A stretch of DNA of 5,563 nucleotides. It comes from an uncultured Collinsella sp. (GTDB taxonomy: Bacteria; Actinomycetota; Coriobacteriia; Coriobacteriales; Coriobacteriaceae). Of this stretch, positions 1-4,605 are shown in pieces (the stretch's first letter is position 1; each line of letters starts with the position of its first letter). The stretch covers positions 1 through 5,563 of the forward strand of contig CABSMN010000095.1 in the NCBI GenBank assembly GCA_902478765.1, given 5' to 3'. The translations under genes and the position numbers were made by a program. The notes beneath the pieces were generated by a model. It was given only the letters and a program-made list of their open reading frames with translations, ran no database searches and was not told the origin of the DNA.

Positions 1-1088
1 CCCAGGTCCTCAAAGAAATACAGGCGGTTGAACATGTCGCAGATGAGCTTGACGGGGTTGAACCAGCACTCGGCCGGGCAGGCGCGGGCAGCATCGTCGG
101 CAAGCGCCATCGCCGGCTCGCCGTAGAGGCCGGCGAACAGGGCGCACGTGGTGGCAAAGCCCGTGAGGATGCCCGACTTGGACGCCTTGCCGCCCTTAAC
201 GGGAAGCGTGCCCACAAAGAGCCCCAAGCCCGTGGCAGCAAGCGCGGAAGCGGCGGCGCCCACCAAACACAGTCCCTCACGCCCGCCAAAGTCGATGCCC
301 ACGACCAGGCGCACGTAGCCAATCGCAATCGCCATCGAGGCAAAGGAGACCAGCCACGAGCCCACAAAGATGCCAGCCAGCGACGCCGTCTTGGAAAGAC
401 CGCCCACGCAGCGACGTGCGCCGAGGCCCGACAGATTGGGCTGCAGATCGACGACGCTCAAGGCGGCAAACTCGGCAGACATCATCGCGACCAGACCAAA
501 GAGCGCATAGTAGTAGATGACCGTGCCATCGGGCGTGGTGCGCGTCAGGCTTACGCGGCGGGTGCCGCCCTCGAGCGACAGGGCGCGCGCAACCGCCTCC
601 GGGTCGGCGAGCGCCGCCGGGTTGTCCTGGGCAATCTGGAACATGAGCTCGGCATTTTGCGTATACGAGCTTGCCACCGTCTCCAGAATGCTGCGGTCGG
701 TGAGCACGGACGAGGCACGCGAGCCGTCGTAACTCGATAGCAGCGTGAGCTTGGGCGTGCCCGCAGCGTCGACCGTATAGATGCCCGAGACCTCGCCGGC
801 CTTGAGTGCTTTGCGCGCGGCAGCCAAGTCTTCGTACTCGTGGATCTCAAGTAGCTGATCGTCGCCTTCCTTGGCAAGCGAAGCCGTCACGTCCTTAAAG
901 GTCGAGGCGTCCCAGGCCTCATTCGCCACGACGGCCACCGGCACCGGGTCGACCGTGCCGTCAGAGCTCAGGTTCGCGAACATAAACATAAACATCGTTG
1001 AAAGCGCAATGGGAAAGACCGCGCCCCAGACCCACGTGCTCGGCCGGCGCAGCAGCGTCTTGACCGTGGTGATGATGGTGTTGAACAT
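1..1088 (-). CDS. ABC-2 type exporter permease, C-terminus cut by window edge
   Basis: Membrane subunit of an ABC exporter, expected to pair with the ATPase encoded just upstream and form the export channel in the cytoplasmic membrane. No stop codon occurs in 362 readable codons (MFNTIITTVKTLLRRPSTWV... to ...NRLYFFEDL), so the 3' end lies off the left edge. It shows the ABC-2 (DrrB/YhgE-like) plan: a short basic cytoplasmic start, one membrane segment at about residues 19-38, a large extracytoplasmic domain at about 40-188, then membrane segments near 190-213, 236-258, 272-293 and 305-323. The late NPVKLICDMFNRLYFF stretch resembles the region before the last helix of this family, so roughly one helix is probably missing. 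The ATG lies 9 bases after the ATPase stop, and a TAGGGGG ribosome site overlaps that stop, indicating translational coupling. The substrate cannot be told; drugs, peptides or lipids are all possible. Confidence 0.88.
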   Translation of the reverse strand, partial: MFNTIITTVKTLLRRPSTWVWGAVFPIALSTMFMFMFANLSSDGTVDPVPVAVVANEAWDASTFKDVTASLAKEGDDQLLEIHEYEDLAAARKALKAGEVSGIYTVDAAGTPKLTLLSSYDGSRASSVLTDRSILETVASSYTQNAELMFQIAQDNPAALADPEAVARALSLEGGTRRVSLTRTTPDGTVIYYYALFGLVAMMSAEFAALSVVDLQPNLSGLGARRCVGGLSKTASLAGIFVGSWLVSFASMAIAIGYVRLVVGIDFGGREGLCLVGAAASALAATGLGLFVGTLPVKGGKASKSGILTGFATTCALFAGLYGEPAMALADDAARACPAECWFNPVKLICDMFNRLYFFEDL

Positions 1089-1097
1089 GGCTGCCCC

Positions 1098-2036
1098 CTA
1101 GTCGCGCAGCTCGCGGCCGGTGATCTCGAGGAACACATCGTTGAGGGTCGGCGGCTCGCTCCACACGCGGCCGAGTGCCACGTCGGCGGCGCGCAGCGTG
1201 TCGAGGATGTCGACCAGATTGTGCGGGCTCGCCTCGCAGGTGCAGACGAGTTCGCCGCCGGAAAGCTCAACCGAAAGCACGTGCTCGAGGGCGCGCAGGC
1301 GCTCGACCGTGGCGGTCTCGACGGCGCCGACCTCGACAGTCACGCGCTCGCCCATCTGAATCATGCGCTTGAGCTCGTCGTTGGTGCCCTGCGCCAGCAC
1401 GCGCCCGCCGTCCATGATCATGATGCGGTTGCAGATCTGCTCGACTTCCTCCATATAATGGCTGGTATACACCACCGTGGCGCCCTCGTCGCGCAGAGCC
1501 GCAATGCCCTCCAGGATGGCATTGCGGCTCTGCGGGTCGACCGCCACCGTGGGCTCGTCAAAGAAGATGAGCTCGGGCTTGTGCGCGATGCCGCAGGCGA
1601 TGTTGAGCCGGCGCGCCAGGCCGCCCGAGAGCTTGCCGGGGCGAAACTTGGTAAAGTCGCCCAGGCCGACAAAGTCAATCGCCTCGTCCACCAGCGCGCG
1701 GCGGCGTTTGCGGTCGTTGACGTAGAGGCTGCAGAAATAGTCGATGTTCTCGCGCACGGTGAGCTCGTCGAACACCGCCACCTGTTGCGGCACCACGCCG
1801 ATGCGGCGCTTGAGGTCGTAGCGAGCGGGCGTCATGGGCTCGCCAAAGAGCTCGATGGTGCCTTTGTCGTAGGCAAGCAGCTGCAGGATACAGTTGATGG
1901 ACGTAGTCTTGCCCGAACCGTTGGGTCCGAGCAGGCCAAAGATCTCGCCGGTGGCGATGCTCAGGTTAAAGTGGTCGAGCGCGATAAGGTCGTCATAGCG
2001 CTTGACGAGGTTTTCGACGTGGACGATGTCTGTCAT
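1098..2036 (-). CDS. ABC exporter ATP-binding protein (DrrA/CcmA-like)
   Basis: Cytoplasmic ATPase of 312 residues that should power the permease encoded directly downstream. Visible motifs in order: Walker A GPNGSGKTT (37-45), Q-loop VPQQ (82-85), signature LSGGLARRL (136-144), Walker B LIFFDEP (156-162), D-loop region VAVD (164-167) and switch histidine H193 in TSHYMEE. Residues 230-312 form the extra C-terminal domain typical of DrrA-type exporters, ending in PTLNDVFLEITGRELRD, a hallmark of this subfamily. The signature has Leu where most ABC proteins have Gln, and the D-loop has AVD in place of the usual GLD; catalytic residues are intact. The start is supported by GGAAGGG about seven bases upstream of the ATG. 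It is first in a two-gene operon with the permease and is divergent from the two-component system. A drug or antimicrobial-peptide exporter is the likeliest role, but the substrate is unknown. Confidence 0.93.
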   Translation of the reverse strand: MTDIVHVENLVKRYDDLIALDHFNLSIATGEIFGLLGPNGSGKTTSINCILQLLAYDKGTIELFGEPMTPARYDLKRRIGVVPQQVAVFDELTVRENIDYFCSLYVNDRKRRRALVDEAIDFVGLGDFTKFRPGKLSGGLARRLNIACGIAHKPELIFFDEPTVAVDPQSRNAILEGIAALRDEGATVVYTSHYMEEVEQICNRIMIMDGGRVLAQGTNDELKRMIQMGERVTVEVGAVETATVERLRALEHVLSVELSGGELVCTCEASPHNLVDILDTLRAADVALGRVWSEPPTLNDVFLEITGRELRD

Positions 2037-2112
2037 GAGGCGGCCCTTCCGTTGATTGCGGCCCGGTACGATTGCATCATCGCAGGAGCCGCCGGCGCAC
2101 GCCAGTGAGCTT

Positions 2113-2189
2113 TGTCACGAGTGCGGGGCTTGGCCGTGCGGCCCGCCGACGTCCCCGCTTTGCCGCACGGGAGGAATGTCACGGTTGCG
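2113..2189 (+). repeat. Direct repeat pair, candidate regulator binding sites
   Basis: TGTCACGAGTGCG (2113-2125) and TGTCACGGTTGCG (2177-2189) match at 11 of 13 positions, with an identical TGTCACG at the start and TGCG at the end. Start-to-start distance is 64 bases, close to six helical turns, so both copies face the same side of the DNA. The second copy is centred about 51 bases upstream of the predicted kinase start site, a usual position for an activator. Binding by the neighbouring response regulator is inference. Confidence 0.45.
2134..2170. repeat. Inverted repeat CCGTGCGG/CCGCACGG
   Basis: CCGTGCGG at 2134-2141 is the exact reverse complement of CCGCACGG at 2163-2170, with 21 bases between. 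A second pair, GCGGGG (2123-2128) and CCCCGC (2153-2158), interleaves with it. The pair lies between the two direct repeats and could be an operator or a hairpin in a leader transcript. In GC-rich DNA an 8-bp pair can also occur by chance. Confidence 0.35.
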
Positions 2190-2221
2190 CAGGCGGCTCC
2201 TCCACCACGCGCGGGTTCGCG

Positions 2222-2234
2222 TACAATACCCGTA
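2222..2234 (+). promoter_or_regulatory. -10 promoter box of a leaderless kinase transcript
   Basis: TACAAT at 2222-2227 matches the TATAAT consensus at five of six positions. Counting the last T as -7, +1 falls on 2234, the A of the kinase ATG, so the mRNA should have no 5' leader. There is no Shine-Dalgarno sequence just upstream of this ATG, which agrees. The -35 position (about 2199-2204) reads CCTCCA and is poor, suggesting a weak or activator-dependent promoter. Leaderless mRNAs are common in Actinobacteria. Confidence 0.6.
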
Positions 2235-3379
2235 TGAACAGGCTTTTCGACAAATCGATCGTGCTGGCGTGCTGCATTGCGGCCGCCATGGGCCTTGCTG
2301 TGGACGCTCGCCTGGTCGCGGCGTTTTGCCTTGGCGTTATTGCCACCTCGCTGGCCGAGGTCGTACAGGGGGAACGCACACGCCGTGCAGGCGAGGCCGC
2401 GAGCTACGTCTACATCATCGCGGCCGTCTTCGTGCCGCCGTTTGTGCCGTTTGCACCTCTCGCCCTCTATGACATCGCGCGACGCGCGCGCCGTGAGCAC
2501 GCCTGGGTCGCGCTGGGCATTGGCCTCGCCTTTGTCTTTGCACTCGTTGCGGACCTTCGCACCGACGCGCTCACCGCCCGAACGCTTCTGCTGACCGCCG
2601 TCCTTTCAGTTGCCGCCATCTTGCTATCGCTACGTACCGCCCAGCTGGAGCGCGAACAGCAGCGCATGCGCCGCATCCGCGACGAGCTGCAGGAACGAGC
2701 CCTCGCACTCGAGGCGCGCAACCGCGATCTAGCTGACCGCCAGGACTACGAAGTCGAGCTCGCGACGCTCGCCGAACGCGCCCGCATCGCGCGCGAGATC
2801 CACGATAACGTCGGGCACCAGCTCACGCGTGCCTCGCTGCAGGCCGAAGCCCTTCGCATGGTCCACGCCGACGAGCCTGGCGTCGCCGCCGATTTCGCCG
2901 ACGTCAAACGCACGGTTGACGAGGCGCTCCAGCTCGTACGCGTCAGCGTCCACGCGCTCAACGACAACGCCGTCGACCTTTCCGTGCAGCTCGAACGCAT
3001 TGTTGAAGGCGCGCGCTCGGACGGCGGCCCGCAGGTTGAGCTTGAAGTTTTGGCCGAGCATGCGCCCGCAAATGTCGCCAACTGCTTTGCGGCGGTGCTG
3101 CGCGAGGCGCTTTCCAACGCCATGCGCCACGCTTGCGCCCAGACCGTCACCGTACGGTGCATGGAGCATCCGTCGTTTTACCAGCTCATCGTTACCGACG
3201 ATGGCGCGGACGGGGTCCAAGCAAGCGGCCGCGGCGCCACGGAGGGCATGGGGCTCGCCTCCATGCGCGAGCGCATCGAGGCGCTTGGCGGCACCTTCAC
3301 CGCCGGCCCGCGTGCCGGCTCCCCCGGCTGGCGCGTGTTTGCCACCGTTCCCAAGCAGCAAGGAGATGACGCCCGATGA
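2234..3379 (+). CDS. Sensor histidine kinase, NarL/DesK type (HisKA_3)
   Basis: Membrane histidine kinase of 381 residues, expected to autophosphorylate on His and pass phosphate to the response regulator encoded next. The N-terminus has about five membrane segments (near 8-23, 27-45, 58-79, 91-106, 115-133) with very short loops and no extracellular sensor domain, so the signal is probably sensed within the membrane or through a partner such as the exporter. A charged coiled-coil linker (about 134-178) leads to the phosphoacceptor H190 in REIHDNVGHQLT. The ATPase domain shows an N-box with N295 in REALSNAMRH, a G1 box DDGADG (322-327) and a G2 box GMGLASMRERIEALGG (338-353). I chose the ATG at 2234 because a -10 box sits exactly upstream. 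The in-frame ATG at 2072 would add 54 Arg-rich residues overlapping the promoter and repeats. The stop overlaps the regulator start as ATGA. Confidence 0.92.
   Translation: MNRLFDKSIVLACCIAAAMGLAVDARLVAAFCLGVIATSLAEVVQGERTRRAGEAASYVYIIAAVFVPPFVPFAPLALYDIARRARREHAWVALGIGLAFVFALVADLRTDALTARTLLLTAVLSVAAILLSLRTAQLEREQQRMRRIRDELQERALALEARNRDLADRQDYEVELATLAERARIAREIHDNVGHQLTRASLQAEALRMVHADEPGVAADFADVKRTVDEALQLVRVSVHALNDNAVDLSVQLERIVEGARSDGGPQVELEVLAEHAPANVANCFAAVLREALSNAMRHACAQTVTVRCMEHPSFYQLIVTDDGADGVQASGRGATEGMGLASMRERIEALGGTFTAGPRAGSPGWRVFATVPKQQGDDAR
3361..3365 (+). promoter_or_regulatory. Ribosome binding site for the response regulator
   Basis: AGGAG at 3361-3365, inside the end of the kinase gene, lies ten bases before the regulator ATG at 3376. 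Unlike the leaderless kinase start, this internal start has a clear Shine-Dalgarno sequence, consistent with a coupled second cistron. Confidence 0.6.
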
Positions 3380-4005
3380 GGCTCATTGTTGTCGACGACG
3401 ACCGCTTGGTGGTCGATTCGCTCAAGATTATCCTGGGCGCCCAGCCGCAGATCGAGGTAGTGGGCACCGGCGCCAACGGCAACGACGCGGTTTCGCTCTA
3501 TGCCGAACACGCGCCCGATATCGCACTGCTCGACATTCAGATGCCGGGGCGCGACGGACTTTCAGCGGCACGCGAGATCCTTGAGCGCGACCCTGCGGCG
3601 CGCGTGGTGTTTCTGACGACATTCTCGGATGACGAATACATTGTGTCGGCGCTCAAACTGGGCGCGCGCGGCTACTTGATTAAAACCGACGTCGCTGCCA
3701 TCCCTCCCGCGTTGACGCAGGTCATGGATGGCAAACGCGTGCTCGAGGGCAAGGCGATCGAGGACGTCGATTTTGACGGAACGGACGTTGAGGCGGGCAC
3801 GCCCCGCCGGCCTGCGGCCTTTGTCAGCCTAACCGACCGCGAGTTCGAAGTCGCCGAGCTCATCGCCCGCGGCCTCGATAACAAGGAGATTGCCGCCACC
3901 GCCTATATGGGCGAAGGCACCGTACGCAACCACATCAGCTCAATCCTTGCCAAAATGGGCCTGCGCAACCGCACCCAAATCGCCATCGCCTATCTGCGAG
4001 GGTAA
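3376..4005 (+). CDS. Two-component response regulator, NarL/FixJ (LuxR) type
   Basis: Cytoplasmic DNA-binding regulator of 209 residues, the partner of the kinase that precedes it. The receiver domain (1 to about 118) has the acidic cluster D7-D8-D9, phosphoacceptor D53 in LLDIQMPGRDG, the switch threonine T81 in FLTTF, and K103 in GYLIKTD. After a short acidic linker comes a LuxR helix-turn-helix (about 150-209): SLTDREFEVAELIARG, then NKEIAATAYMGEGTVRNHIS as the DNA-binding part, then ILAKMGLRNRTQIAIAYL. Length and residues are normal for the family and all phosphorylation residues are present. It overlaps the kinase stop by four bases (ATGA), so the two are translated together. Its likely target is the divergent exporter promoter and its own promoter; this is inferred from gene order, not shown by the sequence. 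Confidence 0.94.
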   Translation: MRLIVVDDDRLVVDSLKIILGAQPQIEVVGTGANGNDAVSLYAEHAPDIALLDIQMPGRDGLSAAREILERDPAARVVFLTTFSDDEYIVSALKLGARGYLIKTDVAAIPPALTQVMDGKRVLEGKAIEDVDFDGTDVEAGTPRRPAAFVSLTDREFEVAELIARGLDNKEIAATAYMGEGTVRNHISSILAKMGLRNRTQIAIAYLRG

Positions 4006-4065
4006 TTACCCAACGGCCAACCGCTCCGGCAGAGCAAAATAGCTGTTATCGATTTAATGCCATTT

Positions 4066-4219
4066 CAAAACTATGCCGGTTTACTACGATGAATCGCCCG
4101 TCTCCGACCGCAGCAAATTGCGCGCTTGCAAAACCGCAGGTAGAACGTTTGCAATATTTAGAAAAATGCAGCCATGGTCGGGAATGTCGAATTCGTCGTA
4201 GTAAACCGGCATAGTTTTG
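4066..4219 (-). repeat. Palindromic intergenic element, copy 1
   Basis: The 29-base arm 4066-4094 is the reverse complement of 4191-4219 at 28 of 29 positions. Inside are a second stem, CCGACC (4104-4109) with GGTCGG (4176-4181), and an apical hairpin, TTGCAAA (4126-4132) with TTTGCAA (4148-4154). The central 19 bases 4129-4147 (CAAAACCGCAGGTAGAACG) recur inverted in the second element at 4387-4405. Read on the minus strand, TACTACG, 49 bases, the core, 40 bases and CGTAGTA follow each other, the same order as in copy 2. The arm bases are A-rich on the 5' side and end in GTTTTG on the 3' side on both strands, so it may also terminate the regulator transcript. No target-site duplication is evident. 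Confidence 0.85.
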
Positions 4220-4247
4220 TTCGGGCGGCCCTGCACGAGTGCCTCCG

Positions 4248-4260
4248 CCAGCCTCGCTGG
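4248..4260. repeat. Small hairpin CCAGC-CTC-GCTGG
   Basis: A perfect 5-bp stem with a 3-base loop lies between the two palindromic elements. It has no T-run after it. It may be incidental. Confidence 0.3.
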
Positions 4261-4267
4261 ACCAAAA

Positions 4268-4298
4268 TGATCCGTTTTCCTCCGTCCCCAAGGGATCA
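4268..4298. repeat. Hairpin TGATCC/GGATCA with a TCCTCC-containing loop
   Basis: TGATCC (4268-4273) pairs with GGATCA (4293-4298) across a 19-base loop that contains TTTTCCTCCGTCCCC. Read on the minus strand the loop carries GGACGGAGG and the 3' arm is followed by TTTTGG, weakly terminator-like. The stem is only six pairs and sits between the two larger palindromic elements. Confidence 0.4.
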
Positions 4299-4310
4299 GC
4301 CGGAACCGCT

Positions 4311-4473
4311 CGCCACGAAATCGGCCCATCTACTACGTTTGACTCAATACCCCCGACCATATCCCCATTTTCCAGAAAACGGCAGGCGTTCTACCTGCGG
4401 TTTTGTCTTCGCGTTTTTTTGGCATGGTTGGGGGTAAGGGGCTAAACGTAGTAGATGGGCCGGTTTCGTGGCG
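4311..4473 (+). repeat. Palindromic intergenic element, copy 2
   Basis: The 30-base arm 4311-4340 is the reverse complement of 4444-4473 at 29 of 30 positions. A second stem pairs ACCCCCGACCAT (4349-4360) with ATGGTTGGGGGT (4424-4435), with one G-T wobble. An apical hairpin pairs AAAAC-G-GCAGG (4376-4386) with CCTGC-G-GTTTT (4394-4404). The 19-base core CGTTCTACCTGCGGTTTTG (4387-4405) is the reverse complement of 4129-4147 in copy 1. TACTACG lies 49 bases before the core in both copies, and CGTAGTA 41 bases after it here against 40 in copy 1. Outside the TACTACG block the arms are unlike those of copy 1, yet still pair within the element. Confidence 0.85.
4376..4420 (+). terminator. Candidate terminator inside palindromic element copy 2
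   Basis: An 11-position stem with a single central G-G mismatch (4376-4386 with 4394-4404, 7-base loop) ends in GTTTT and is followed by TTTTTTT at 4414-4420. The seven-T run is nine bases from the stem, so this is not a textbook terminator. It would stop plus-strand transcripts that read past the regulator gene. Competing pairing with the outer arms makes the active fold uncertain. Confidence 0.3.
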
Positions 4474-4477
4474 CCCC

Positions 4478-4495
4478 CGGCACACAAAAGTGCCG
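4478..4495. repeat. Hairpin CGGCAC-ACAAAA-GTGCCG
   Basis: A perfect 6-bp stem (4478-4483 with 4490-4495) with a 6-base A-rich loop. It starts five bases after copy 2 of the palindromic element and overlaps the base of the next hairpin, so the two may be alternative folds. Confidence 0.45.
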
Positions 4496-4526
4496 CCACG
4501 GAGGAGGGAGATACCTCCGTGACGGC
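4492..4526. repeat. Hairpin GCCGCCACGGAGG / CCTCCGTGACGGC
   Basis: The 13-base arms 4492-4504 and 4514-4526 pair at 12 of 13 positions around a 9-base loop, AGGGAGATA. The plus-strand arm and loop contain GGAGGAGGGAG, a Shine-Dalgarno-like run, and the other arm holds the complementary CCTCC. No start codon or frame follows, so a translated leader is unlikely. A structured RNA or transcription end signal is more plausible. Confidence 0.45.
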
Positions 4527-4567
4527 CGGGGATGGGGGTGGGGGCTGTGTTCTGGCTCCCCGCCAGC

Positions 4568-4593
4568 CGCCCGGGGCCTTTTGGCCCCGGGCG
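4568..4593 (-). terminator. Strong GC hairpin, likely terminator of the pilin gene
   Basis: CGCCCGGGGCC (4568-4578) and GGCCCCGGGCG (4583-4593) form a perfect 11-bp stem with a 4-base loop (TTTT on plus, AAAA on minus), starting 13 bases beyond the pilin stop. No T-run follows on either strand. Such U-less stems are commonly proposed as terminators in high-GC Gram-positive bacteria. It is symmetric, so it could also block plus-strand readthrough. Confidence 0.65.
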
Positions 4594-4605
4594 TTGCCAG
4601 CGTGC

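Larger units (their letters stand above)
2037..2233. promoter_or_regulatory. Divergent regulatory region between exporter operon and two-component system
   Basis: About 197 bases separate the exporter ATPase (leftward) and the sensor kinase (rightward), so promoters for both units are expected here. It holds a 13-bp direct repeat (2113-2125 and 2177-2189), an 8-bp perfect inverted repeat (2134-2141 with 2163-2170) and a strong -10 box for the kinase. For the leftward operon I see only a weak extended -10-like match on the minus strand (TGATGCAAT, around 2071-2079) with no good -35. I would not call that promoter confidently. Confidence 0.6.
4006..4605. other. 600-base convergent intergenic region, no convincing gene, rich in hairpins
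   Basis: The regulator ends at 4005 and the pilin, on the other strand, ends at 4606, so no promoter for either gene is needed here. Short open frames exist but none has a ribosome site, family motif or plausible protein composition. The first part (about 4030-4220) is visibly more A/T-rich than the genes. Contents: palindromic element copy 1 (4066-4219), small hairpins (4248-4260, 4268-4298), element copy 2 (4311-4473), two hairpins (4478-4495, 4492-4526), a G-rich stretch (4528-4544) and a strong GC hairpin (4568-4593). Confidence 0.75.

Noticed and set aside
1221..2108. 295-codon open frame on the plus strand opposite the ATPase gene
   Set aside because: It is antisense to a gene with complete ABC motifs, has no family motif or ribosome site, and is explained by strong GC third-position bias.
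2072..2233. Longer kinase start at 2072 adding 54 residues
   Set aside because: The added part is Arg-rich and unlike a kinase N-terminus, overlaps the direct repeats and promoter, and would place the -10 box inside the gene.
2033..2500. 155-codon minus-strand frame across the divergent region and kinase start
   Set aside because: It runs antisense through conserved kinase membrane segments, with low-complexity Arg/Ala composition and no recognisable domain.
4046..4445. Short open frames of about 68-104 codons within the palindromic elements
   Set aside because: They consist mostly of inverted-repeat sequence, lack ribosome sites and have no protein-like pattern; both strands are open only because the region is short and palindromic.
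4066..4473. CRISPR array or complete insertion sequence
   Set aside because: There are only two diverged inverted copies, no regular spacers, no transposase frame and no visible target-site duplication.
4528..4544. G-quadruplex in the three runs of four to five G
   Set aside because: Only three runs of three or more G are present, the fourth nearby being GG; not enough for a standard three-tier quadruplex.
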